DNA of 60,000 nucleotides, taken from assembly GCF_029227915.1 (NCBI RefSeq), contig NC_079875.1, positions 24,934,001 through 24,994,000 of the forward strand. Direction: 5' to 3'. The translations under genes were made by a program, and so were the position numbers. This DNA comes from Hydractinia symbiolongicarpus (Eukaryota > Cnidaria > Hydrozoa > Anthoathecata > Hydractiniidae). The notes under the pieces were generated by a model. It searched no databases and had not been told where the DNA came from. It worked only from the letters and a program-made list of their open reading frames with translations. Position 1 is the first letter of the stretch. Every line of letters begins with the position of its first letter. This document shows, piece after piece, positions 10,734 to 21,963 of the stretch.

Positions 10734-12180
10734 ATGGAGATAATAAAATTTAGAGCATCAAAAGGGGAAATTCTAAAAATTGTAACTAACTGTTTGAACA
10801 AAAGAAAATAATCAAAAAGTAAGACAGCTAACGAGGCGAAGCTGTCTTCAGAAACAACAACAAGAAGTGGTCAGTGTTGCAAAGAAGTCTGTAAGTTAAA
10901 ACGTATAAATAATAAAGAATAACACAGAAACTTTGATTGATTTATCTAATTTAGTATGTTCGGAACTTTGTTGATACATTTGTAAAAGCATTACGATGGA
11001 AACACAGCTACAGATGCTCTCCGTCATTCATTATTATTTCTGTAATGGCATGAATCCAGCAACTATGTTATCGATTTTGCCGTGCGTTTATTATCGCATG
11101 ATTCGTGCAATGAAATGCAATGGCGGTTCTGTAGGGGAAGAGAAATTGGGGTGAGTTTGTTATTTCAATGAAACATTTGAACATGTTCTGGTTGTCAGTT
11201 TTCAATAAAGTTTTCTGGGTAATGTTTTCTCATGTATATCCTTCAATTTTTACAATAAAATAGGCACCTCAACAAAAATTTGCCAACAGGGTGATTACGC
11301 TCCTTTAAGTAATGAGTTGTTCGGCCAGCTTCGTCTAATCTACCAACGAATGGACAGCAGCTGTGGGGGATGACTTCTTTGATCAGCGAATAACAGCTGT
11401 TGCGGTGGTTTGTTTGATTTTTAGCTTATTATCATTTCTTCCATCCTTATTTCATACTCCGTACTTCAGAATCCCATTTTTTGTCATTTTTCTTTTGAAG
11501 AAACAAAATGTTTATAAAAACACTGCCTGCTATGCATGTCACTCACTGGTTGAGCAGAACATAACGTACAACCGAAAAAAAGTACTCATCAGGTCCTTTC
11601 CACAAACTTTGTTTTTATACTTTCTTTGTAATCTATGCTCACATGTATTATGAAAAAAACAACTTCGTTCCTAGCGCCTGTTGCTAGTTAGAAAACCCTG
11701 TGTATGTAAAACTTGTAATTGGTTTAAAGCAACGCATAATTTTATTATAAGCGTCTAATAAGGTTTCTTTGTGCCCAGGATCTGAGTTGAGATAAAAATT
11801 AATAACCCGCATGTTATCAATTTTTATTTCAACTCAGGAGTGTTCGCTGAGGCATGACTCTCCTTTGATGTTCCTTGCCAAAGTACTATGGTCGATTTAA
11901 ACAACAATTCCTTTGTTTTCTGCTCTAAAATCAGTCGACTTTTGGACTCTCTTGAAACAAAAGAGATTTGTGACGAAAGTTGTTGAAATTTACAGAAACA
12001 GAAAGAGTGATATTAGAAGATGGGGTGTGTGCGAATAATTTACCCTTCGGACAACTTCGGCGAGCTGTGATTCTGAACTTGTTTCCGATTCAAGATGTCT
12101 ACCGATGTCAACATTGTACATTTACTTTTGTAGATGCAAATCTTCTGACCATAGACACTTTCCAAACGATGTTTCTATGA
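10734..12180 (+). other. Unrecognised exon-like fragments
   Basis: Several pieces look coding but do not join into one frame. At 10996-11150 a frame begins METQLQ and ends at a donor-like gtgagt. At about 11263-11370 a second piece contains LSNELFGQLR. At 11980-12180 a third piece contains NNLPFGQLRR and ends at a stop. The shared FGQLR suggests the last two are diverged copies of one exon. The phases I tried across these junctions lead to stops, so this is either a decayed gene or a wrong model. No function can be given. Confidence 0.3.
11782..11837. repeat. Hairpin, 19-bp stem
   Basis: ctgagttgagataaaaatt and aatttttatttcaactcag form an inverted repeat with one mismatch. The stem extends a few pairs into ataac/gttat around a short loop. 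Confidence 0.8.
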
Positions 12181-13434
12181 GGCCTTATAGAGGACACGTG
12201 TTCTCTTGATTGTTTCGTAAAAGCTACTGAAAAGAACAAAAAGCACGCGCAAAAAGAGGGAACTGGGGAAGACTAAAAAAGCAGTGAATGACGCAACAGT
12301 AATGCTAACTGGTATGGAAAATGGTTGTGGTCTTACCAACATGGCGATAACGACTTTAGCATATAAAACTATTGCAACCCTGGCCAGATGGACACAAAAA
12401 TGTGTATATTGTAGTTAACAATATCTGTTCTTATTAAACTAATAGGGCTAAATATATAGATGTGATTTGTGTGTTGGTTCCTTCCTATTTGTAGTTTGTT
12501 GTGTTGTGGGTTTGTTTTTAATTAGAATAAATATTTCAAATATCAAGTAGTTTGCCTGTACCTGCATTTTTTAAACTATTGTATATATCTGTTGTTGTTT
12601 TTCTTGTTGTTGTTTTTCTTGTTGTTGTTTTTCTTGTTGTTGTTTTGATCTAATAATACCTGACTCCTTTTTCTTCCCTCACTGAAAAGCTGCAGAAGAA
12701 GAGGTAGAAAAAAAAAAGTTAGGTAGGCCGGCCTACACACAAGGTACTTTCGGTTAGGCACATAACAAGTGTGATTAATGACGTGCTAACGTGCCAAAAA
12801 GTGTTGACGTGAAATAATGTCAATCTTTTATCCATTATTTACTGATCATGTTTGTCAACTTTATTTCATTCTAATACGCGAGTACATTCCTCCTCGTTTC
12901 TTTTTATCAGAAAGTCCTCTAAATAGATAGTCCTCTAAATTAAAGCCTCACTTTGTTTCTTTTCCATATAACATATTATTGCGGACGATGTGGCAATATA
13001 TTAAAAGACAATCAATTCCGTTATATATCACTACCAAATCTCGGTATACGTCACGGGGAATAGTAAAACACGATTACATGGTGTCATTTGTGAAAAGTGA
13101 GCCAATAGCACAAAAAGTCATGGGCAAGAATATGATAGTTCTTATGCAGAAATACCACCAACGAATGATTACAAAAGAGAACAACTTCGACGTTGATTCA
13201 TGTTGTTCTTAAGCTGGCAGTTTAGCTACCCTATTGCTACATTTAGGGTTAGGCTAGCATTTATTATTTAATACTAAGTAAAATGGGTTAAGTTTGCTAC
13301 AGCTAGCCCGAGTAACAATGAAAGGAGACAACATGTTCGCGCAAAAGATATTATGATAATCATAATTTATATGAGGACGATATATCGTGTATCTAGTAGT
13401 ATCTCCGGTTAAGGAATCATATTTTCAAAACAGC
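12181..13434. other. Intergenic with a short minisatellite
   Basis: No gene seen. A minisatellite of about 15 bp (ttcttgttgttgttt) lies at 12586-12646 in about four copies. An open frame at 12979-13212 has no recognisable domain. The 13.2-13.4 kb part is the upstream region of the next gene. Confidence 0.5.
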
Positions 13435-15705
13435 ATGGCTGACAGCAATATTGATAATGAGAAACATTCTCAAATATACGAGGATGCGATTCCACAAGGT
13501 ATAAATTGATTCATGATACAGAAAAATACTTCTTCTATGCTTCTAGCATCAGAGGTCTAATTATTTTTATTGGTATCAAGTGTCTATCATGGTGTTTTTG
13601 AATTTTCGTATTGATGTCTGAGAAGCTAGCTAGTTAGCTGGTCTAGCCCTCAGCCTTAGTTAAATAGTTTTCAAAGTAATGCATGCCCCATTTGGACTGG
13701 GAAAGGAAGCTAGCTAGCTATAGCTTTTAACTGTAGCTAGTATAGCTAGCTAGCTAGCTAGCTAGAGTTAGCTACATTTTTTTATGCTAGCTAGCTAGCT
13801 AGCTTCCTTTCCCAGTCCAAATGACCTTTTCAAAAAGTAAAATGATTTCATCATAGCAGGTGATAGCCGTCATTGTCATTATTGTTATTTTATCATTTGA
13901 TTTTTAGAAATTGCCAGCAGAAAATGCAAAGTGTGTGGTGAAATAATAGCAAGGAAGCGAAAAACTGTCCAGGATTATGTGCCAGCAGGAAGTACAAATG
14001 CTACCCTGCAAAAAGATATAATTCATGGTCGAGTATGTTGCTGAGGCCTTACTTATCAATGCGTAGTTTAATGTAAAACAATTGTAATGTTTTTAGATTT
14101 TTGAATTTTTGTGATGAGTTTTTAATGTTTGTCTACTTTAGTTGTTAGGTCTACATCAGAAACATGACGTTCATGCATACGTGTTCTATGTTAAAAGAAA
14201 AAACTTGAATATTACCACTCATTGCTTTGCCACTCCAGGTTTTGCAGAAAATTTTGTAGGTACAAAAGAAAACATGACCGAATGATTAAGCCACTAAAAG
14301 AGAGTTTCCTAGGTATATTTTTTCTCAACCAAATATCTACAGTTGATACGTAGATATAATTTCGAGAATGTATATAGTATATATGTAAATCTCAACAAAA
14401 AGTTTTTATTTTTATTTAGAGTTTCTGAAAAGCAACTCGAATAAGCAAACTGGTATGTGTGTACAGTGCTAAACCTTTTTAGAAGAACTGGTTGTTTTAA
14501 AAATGACACTTGCTAAGTTTTCTTTGATTTTCACAAGCTTTGTATTTTTTGTAGATAATGAAAAATCTATTGAACCAGACCCTGAAAAAGCAGAATCAGA
14601 ATACACAGGTTTACATCTATTTTTTTATGTTAAGTAGTAACATTGGATGTAACATGTCAAATTTTCTATTGAATTGTTGTGATTACAAAACATTTTTGCT
14701 TGTAGATATGATAGTAGAGCACATGGATAATGGGTTGAAAAGTAGTTCAGGTGTGTTATTAGATTGAAATGTATGTATATGTGCAAAGAGATGATTTTTG
14801 GCTTTGTTGGTTAATTATTATTTCAATTAATGACATTTTTAGGAAGTGATGGTATGATTAACAGGGCCAATGAAGTGGCAACTATTACAACAACTTCTAA
14901 GTAAAATCACACTTGATTTTTGATATTCTTTTAAAAGTAACATACATCTTTTGCAGGTTAAAAAAACTGTGACTTTTACCACCTTTTTTGTTACTTAACT
15001 TTTTCTTTTTTGTTCCTATTCTGCGAAATATGATTTAAGAATATTCTGAAATTCAGTCATTGAACTGTGCTTTGTATCTCAATTGTTTGTTACATGTAGG
15101 TCAGGGCATTAAAGAAGCCAATATAACAGGTAATTTCACAGTGGTAGTTTTGATTAACTTTATTTCTGCTTTTTTTTACTCACCATTTTCTTAATAGCTT
15201 TAAACAATTACTGTTTCAAATGTGTTCTAACAACAATGATAATATTTTAAGAAAGTAATGTTGTTTCTGGTGTGGAGAAAAATTATTTTGATGGTAATTT
15301 TGTTGATGGAGCATCTTGTAAGTTAAATTCTGAATTTTTATAGACCATGTGTAAAGTTAAAAATCTGTTGCTAATATATTTGTTAATATATTATTCGATT
15401 TAGTATTACCGAAATCGAAATCAATTGGTTGCGTTCTTGCTGTGTATGCTGAACCAGGCCATGATGAAATTTTTTGGCTATTGCGAGTTGTTTCGCTATC
15501 AAACAGGAAAATAGAGGGCGTCTGGTTTAACAAAAATGCCACCAGGTCATACAGTATGGGAGACAGTTGCAAAATTGTGTGGAACAACCTTGTTCGTGTA
15601 AGTAAGAATTTCAAGCAGTTCTTCGTTATACACGTCGTTAGCGAAGCAGGGGTTTGTTGGATTTCAAAGGAAGCTGAGCAGTTGCTTTTAGACAACTGCA
15701 ATTAA
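13435..15705 (+). CDS. Unrecognised gene of about ten mini-exons
   Basis: I do not recognise the product. Proposed exons: 13435-13498 (starts MADSNIDNEKHSQ), 13908-14032, 14142-14238, 14420-14452, 14555-14608, 14706-14750, possibly 14843-14900, 15100-15129, 15252-15317 and 15404-15705. GT-AG signals are clear. Nearly all junctions are phase 1, except the phase-0 junction between exons 2 and 3. Exon 2 carries a CKVCG pair in a basic context. The middle exons are short, acidic and low in complexity (EKSIEPDPEKAES). The last exon is a compact domain of about 100 residues (CVLAVYAEPGHDEIFWLL, later YSMGDSCKIVW) that recalls small chromatin-reader beta-barrels, but this is only an impression. Exon 14843-14900 ends in phase 2 and does not join the next exon, so it may be skipped. 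The exon style resembles the OTU-SWIM element at 7-10 kb, so this could be transposon cargo. Confidence 0.55.
13689..13823. repeat. Foldback MITE with 31-bp arms in an intron
   Basis: 13689-13719 and 13793-13823 are perfect inverted copies (catttggactgggaaagg followed by GCTA units). The loop is filled with GCTA tetranucleotide repeats, which are self-complementary. It sits in intron 1 of the mini-exon gene. Confidence 0.9.
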
Positions 15706-16320
15706 TTATGTTTATGCATGTATTGTATATATTATCTGTTGTACATATCTCCTTTTTATTTTATTATTACAATATGTTTTAGCAGATTTATTGGACACAC
15801 AGTCCGACTATATTATCAGAACTTTTTAATAACTTTGCTCAAAACGTTTGCTCGGAGTGCTGTGTATTTAAAAAATTATATTTTAGCAACTTCTAAAGGT
15901 TTATATATTCTATGTAGTTTCCTCAAAAAATTATTTTTTTAGCTTCTGGTGTCTAAAAGATCAAATCCTGTCTAAGACGGATTTACCATGAAAATCTCTA
16001 GATAAAACCCCATGATTTTTTTAATTTTTTTATATATATTTATTTTGTGCACTTTTTAACTTTTCTATTTATAACTGCATTATCTTTTAAGATGCAAGCT
16101 ACAATTACGGACTATACTTACTTTAAATAATTTTGTGCTCTTTTATCCTGGGGAATTAGCTTGGGAAACAAGCTAATAAGTATAAAAAAACCAAAGTATC
16201 TTTAGATATGCAAAATGCGAGCTCTAAATACAGTTTTAGCAGAAATCTCTATAAGACGGACAACGAGCATCTCAGCATTTATAGTCTTGATGTTAACCCG
16301 ACTTAATCAAGTTCCTAAGT
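15706..16320. other. Intergenic, AT-rich
   Basis: Downstream of the mini-exon gene. The open frame at 15718-15942 is hydrophobic and low in complexity and is probably chance. Nothing else recognised. Confidence 0.45.
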
Positions 16321-16329
16321 ATAAAATTT

Positions 16330-16725
16330 ACGCCGCTGACGTGATACAGGTCAATGATGGTCGCCCCTATTAACTGAACGATAGAAAGAAATATGATACG
16401 CAGACGTGTTACAATGTAATAGTGTCCCCCCCCCCTAATAAGTAAACGATAGAAAGAAATATGATACGCCGACGTGATACAACGTAATAGTGTTCCCCCC
16501 TAATAAGTAAACGATAAAAAGAAATATGATACGCCGACATGTTGCAACGTAATAGTGTTCACCCCCTAATAAGTAAACGATAAAAAGAAATATGATACGC
16601 CGCCGACGTTGTACAACCTAATAGTGTTCCCACCTAATAGGTAAACGATAAAAAGAAATATGATAAGCCGACGTGATACAAAGTAATAGTGTTCTCCCCT
16701 AATAAGTAAACGATAAAAAATAATT
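16330..16725. repeat. Satellite, 66-bp unit, about 5.5 copies
   Basis: The landmark aacgata recurs at about 16377, 16445, 16510, 16576, 16644 and 16709, giving a 65-68 bp period. Each unit contains gaaatatgatacgc, gtaatagtgtt and a C-run. It lies next to the C-terminal end of the KDZ transposase and may be a subterminal repeat of that element. Confidence 0.85.
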
Positions 16726-16824
16726 AATGCCCTATCAATGAGTGATAAAAGTAGAATGGTTATGTTTACTTAGATATATCAATATCAAAGACTAACGTAA
16801 TTTTATCTTAAAAACACAATCGCC

Positions 16825-18880
16825 TCAATAGTTACAAAGTCCAACTTGGCTGTGAATATTTGTGTTATGCCATGGGAAATCGCCCTTTTTCACACTGACC
16901 GAATATGTTTCCCCATAAAGCAAGCAATATTCATGAATAACGTTCTTTATCTTCTTATTCACAGTAGACTGTTTTCCACGCATAATATGACGACGTTTGC
17001 TGGTATCTAAATAACATATAGCCGATAATGACCAAACTGTTTCTCTTTGCATATTATATGTGGATTATTGAAGAAAAAAAGAAGTGAGTTCTAACCTGCA
17101 GTTCTCTTTATATTCACACCCCACACGACTTTTTCCATAAAAAGTTTTTCAATTTCTTGTTGCAATAGAGGTTTCCATACATCAACAAGTAAATTATTGT
17201 AGGATTCGCCCATAGCTAACTCAGTCACACCCAAAGATACAAGTCGGTTCAATTCATTTTGTTTATCCTTGGTGTCAAACTCATGTAAACGGTAATAGGA
17301 AGCGTGCTTGACTTGCATGGGGTAGTGTAAATGATGGAGATTTGTCGAACAACCAGATTCATTCATACTTAAGGAAAGCAACAGTGCCTTCTCTGCATTG
17401 TTGAGATGTTTTCGTGCTCTTGTCAATTTTATACCTGAATTATAACAAATGTCAGCCATTAGAAAATGTATCCTATTTGGTGGCCACAAGCAAACTATTT
17501 CATTCAGTAGTGATCACAGTACCTCGTGCATTATTCTTTATTTCAGATACCCAATTTGCACCTACAGTAACTGTATTCGTTATTCCTGACTTTTGACTTA
17601 AATTGTTACTGGACTGTGTCGCAGTTTTAATTTTCAATGTCCAATAAACTATATTGTTTTATATTTACCTTCAGTTATCGCGGTTTTAATTCTTCACTCA
17701 ATTTAATAATTTTTCTCTTATTCCATCCAAACACCATTTCAGTTATTGTTTCCTCCCTATCTATAAGAAAAAATACCATACAGTATTGCTTCAAAAGAAT
17801 AAAGTTCTATATTTCTAAATTTTGAGTAGTAGGACAATTAAATCTTTAAAAATCATACTTTCTGGAGCTTGATGTTTTGTTGTAGAACCACACCGTGACA
17901 AATGACTAAATAACTGTTCTGTCTCTTCTCCAGTTGCCTTGCCAGTTCCATCAATCCATTCTCCACTCCATAATACCTACAAAGTTAAACATAAATAACC
18001 CATACACAAATACAAAACAAAATAAGAAACGCACAAACCAATAATGACAACAGCTCCTATAACAAAGAAATTATTCATTAATATGTACCTGACAGTCAAA
18101 GGCATGACCCTTTGCATGCATAACAGATAATGCTGGCTTAATGCTATTTTCCAATGAAGGTTCCCAACGTTTTGAAAAGTTCCATAATTTACACATGACA
18201 TCAGCAAAACAAAGGGTATCCAAATGACATCATCAAAACAAAAATCAAATTTTCTTGGTAACATAAATTCCTTCATCAAAAACAAAGGGTATCCAAGTAA
18301 TTCTCCTTGGAACATGTTAACTGCTTTTTGTGCTATACGGTGACGGCAGGTGACAACTTCAAGACCAGTCTCATCTAAACATTTCATCTTTCGTTTCACA
18401 TTTTTTGCCGCTGACCATATGCCTCCACATTTATTATCAACTGACACCTACACACCAAACAAAAGACAACATTAAAGCAAAAAAGTGTACATAATAATAA
18501 AGTCGTGACTGCACCAAAAAAAATTCGAAAAAAATATACTTTTTTCATGTGCATTCCGTCCCCATAAATACCATTTAAATATCTGAAAACACTGTCATTG
18601 TGGGCAATGAAATAGAAAGAATCTCTTTTCCGCCTAAAACATAACACATAAATTTACATACTGTTGAATCCCTACTCCAAATAAGTCCCAAAGTCGTCAA
18701 AAAGCTCTTTGAGTACCAGGCCAGTACCCAGATTTTAACAGTACATCAACAGTAAATAGATCAATAACAGTACTGCACTGATCACAATAAAGACAATACT
18801 TGTGTAAATCATATCGACCTAAAGAAGGAATTTCGCAGATTGCATACAGGAAATTCAGTCCCCACAAAAATTTTCTCCCT
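16825..18880 (-). pseudogene. KDZ-class (Kyakuja-Dileera-Zisupton) transposase, decayed
   Basis: KDZ proteins are transposases with a conserved C-terminal half. Minus-strand exons, in order: 18664-18880 (YCLYCDQC, then GYWPGTQRAF), 18543-18633 (RRKRDSFYF), 18089-18447 (CLDETGLEVVTCRHRI, then LSVMHAKGHAFDCQ), 17859-17976 (WSGEWIDGTGKATGEETEQL, then TTKHQAPE), 17669-17760 (FGWNKRKI), 17520-17595, about 17097-17489, and 16827-17045, ending VKKGDFPWHN and a stop. The DETG, CRH, MHAKGH, GEETEQ and WNKRK blocks are typical of the family. Damage includes a stop after GTQRAF, a frame-shifting insertion at 18190-18225 and a stop after KPR in 17669-17760. The N-terminus was not found, although it could lie at 18.9-19.2 kb. 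Terminal repeats were not identified. Confidence 0.75.
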
Positions 18881-19949
18881 AGAAAAATAAAAATATTGTG
18901 AAATTATAATACCTAATTTGATAATTGTACGTATAAGTTTACTTTTAAGAGTAATGACAATGCAAGTTTTTTCTAGGTATCTTCTAACTAAGTTACTAGC
19001 ACCATACTTTGTACAACAGAAATGTAGTTTGTATTTTAGACTATTTTTTAGCTTGTAACTGACGGTTAAATCACTTTAACATGCCACTGGCCTGACTTTT
19101 AGTTTGTGAATTATTTCTTTTAGGATAGAAATAATTCACGTAACGAAGCAAGCCATGGGACTTTTTGCTTCACCTAAAAAGAAAAAAAACGCAAGTGTTA
19201 GAAAAGCATAAATAGATAATATAGCAAAAAAAATTAGTAAACTGAAGAAGAAATACTTGCAATCACAAAACTGAAAAGTAAAAATATGAAAACTTGGTAA
19301 AACTCCTCAATCTATTTAGTCAAGGCAAAAAAAATTAATTATAAACTTCCAAGTCAAAAATAAAACGTTAAATATTAAAATATTTATAAAAATACTATAG
19401 ATTTGGTCATATGTTGCCAACATTGTATCAGAAGAGTATAAGCTTCGTGTTTACAATGCATAAAAACGCATAAAAATCACATTTTAAGTCACTTAATAAC
19501 TTAGAGAAGACTAAATTATTGAAAAGAAAAAATTATGTAGAATTGGCGGGAATTAATTTTATGGATAACAGGGGCTAAAAATTACAGGATTAGATATTTT
19601 TTTCAATAAAATTTTAAAAAATTATTAAATACTAAAAACATGCCAAACATCATTTCTTTCAAAAAAGTATATCGTAATTAAAGGAGCAACATATGGCCAA
19701 GTAAATGACACTTCAAAAGAATGTTTATATTGCATTGACATGTCATTGTAATTAAAAACCACTAATACATCTGTTCTCCTGTCCCTGTACAGTAGGACTG
19801 ACAGACGCACATATAGTGTACAATAGCACGACACACCTATAACGTCCACGTCAGCAAGGTTGTACATAACATGTGGACATATAGACGATAAAAGTGTGCT
19901 GAAAAAATGTAATATATACATGCTCTGATCCAAATGGTAAGAAAAATAT
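18881..19949. other. Spacer between the KDZ and Helitron remnants
   Basis: AT-rich, no confident coding sequence. It may contain the 5' end of the KDZ element and the 3' end of the Helitron, but I could not locate a CTRR end with a hairpin. The open frame at 19625-19933 (minus) has no recognisable domain. Confidence 0.45.
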
Positions 19950-21895
19950 TCTCAATTCAGAATTTGGCTATAAACCACATTTGGAGTATACCATTTCCCA
20001 TCAATGCATCCTTGTTTGAAGGTTGGGACAATGCTAACTTTAACATCTTTAAATGCTCTTGCTCTAGGAAAAGCAACATATGAGAAAAACATGGCCTGCG
20101 CAACAATATACCAACCTTTTCAAAAGTTTGACCTTGTGCCTTGTTTATTGTCATAGCATAAGAGAGCCTTAGTGGCTGTATCCGAAGGTGCAAGTTGCAG
20201 CCTTGGAATAAGTACTCTATCACCAATGGCATTCCCAGTAAGTACTTCAGCATCGACACAGTTGTCGTGAAGATGTCTTACAATTAGGCGAGTGCCATTA
20301 CATAAACCTTTATTTATGTTTATGTTTCTTAATAACATAACAGTAGCACCAGATTTTATTTTAAGACAATGAGGAGGCATACCTGAGGGTGTGATACTAT
20401 TTAAAAATTCCACCGGATATTGATTCCGTTCCTCCTCATCATCACAAACAACATCATCTGCACTGAAATAAATTTTTTCTTCACCTGGCAATAACACCAA
20501 CACCTGATCATTAATGAGAAGTGAATCATCATTTGTAGGTGTTAGTATTACAGATGATGCCATATTTTCTGGGTGAAAATCCCTAAACAAAATATCAACA
20601 ATACATTGATTTTGTTGTAACACACAATTGGGTGGCACCTCAATTCCACCCTGGAATGGTGGTTGTTCCTGAACAGGTAAAACACCTTTCCCAAGTTGCA
20701 GAAGCCATGCAGCAAGTTCTTGTTCTCTTGGCCTCGTTCTCATGTTGCGTGTTAATCTAAATTCTGTTACCAAATGCCATAGTGGAGAACTTCTAAAGCA
20801 CAAGTTCGCTGTTGCAAATGTCTTTAAGAAGACGATCTTTTGCATGAAAAGCATGCTTAGGAAGCATGGAAGATTCATCGAGTAAAAAGAGATTTTTTTG
20901 TCGTAGCTCTGCAGCATAAGGAGACACTGGAGTTATGCTGCATGTACTCTAAAATAGGAACTGGTAACCGAAACAGTTTATGTATGGTGGTACACTTTTT
21001 CAAAAGAGTTGCTGCTATACCAGTAAATGCAGCAGTTTCAACTTGAAAACCTCTACCTAAAAGTTTAGAAATAAGGTATTTATAAGTAAAGGTTTTACCG
21101 CTGCCACCAGCACCTTCTAAATAAAACAATCGGTTATTTTGGACCGCATTGTTAGCAACATTTACAACCGCTTCTATAACTGCATCAGCTAGTGCTGTCT
21201 GTTCTTCAGTAAGTTGAGCCCTTAGTTGAGAAGCTCTTTCAGCCTCCATAGCTATGTCAATGTTTTCAGCTGGAGGTATTTCATCTAAACTTGGAAGACT
21301 AAAATCAGTAGGAGATTTACCAAATTGTCTCAGTACAGAATGAATATCTTGAAGCACCCTGTACTCAGCTTGATCCTTGTTCATTTGGCGAAGATAATCC
21401 TCACACATAGAACCCTTGTACCTTATCCACAAAGTAAAAGGATCAGAAGGTTCAGAGTAGATAAGTATTATTGCAAACAATTGTTTTAATTGCCGAGGCA
21501 TCTGAAAGTTGACAGCCTCCAGCAAAGTATTGTTCCATTCGGTATCATCTTGCAGGAGTCCACGCAATAAACAGGTTTCACGAATTGTCTCAGCGACATT
21601 ACCATCCATAGTTCTTAAATTTTCATAAGATGTTGCACCATACGTATGCAATAATAGCATACGTAAATAAAAAAGCTCACCTGCGCGAGGACTCACACTA
21701 TACATTCTAGAGACAATTTTAAGGTTAAAGTTTCGTCTTGGTGTCCAAACGTTCCTGTCGTTATTGAAAACGAAATGAAGAGGAATGTTTGGATACAAAT
21801 ATTGGCGAGCATTGTGATTCTCTCTATTTAGCACAAACCAAGCTGTTAATTTAGTGGCTTGATTTGCAGATCTGTTCACAGCTTCTTCAACCTAG
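19950..21895 (-). pseudogene. Helitron PIF1-type helicase, broken
   Basis: The Helitron helicase unwinds DNA for rolling-circle transposition. Visible parts: VEEAVNRSANQATKLTAWFV (start of the helicase region, after a stop), Walker A GAGGSGKTFTYK at about 21100, and the switch to LLDESSMLPKHAF (Walker B type) near 20880 in another frame. NMRTRPREQELAAWLLQLG follows at about 20740, then [18 protein letters not shown] near 20150. The end, [15 protein letters not shown] and VVYSQILN, is at about 19955. The block usually containing GGDFRQ is absent between SELVL and FRSSPLW near 20810. At least three frameshifts are needed to read it through, so the copy is dead. Confidence 0.8.
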
Positions 21896-21963
21896 TCTGG
21901 CTGAAAATAAACAATATGAATATTAGGCAAGTGCACTGGCAGTCTATGGACAACATGAGATTG

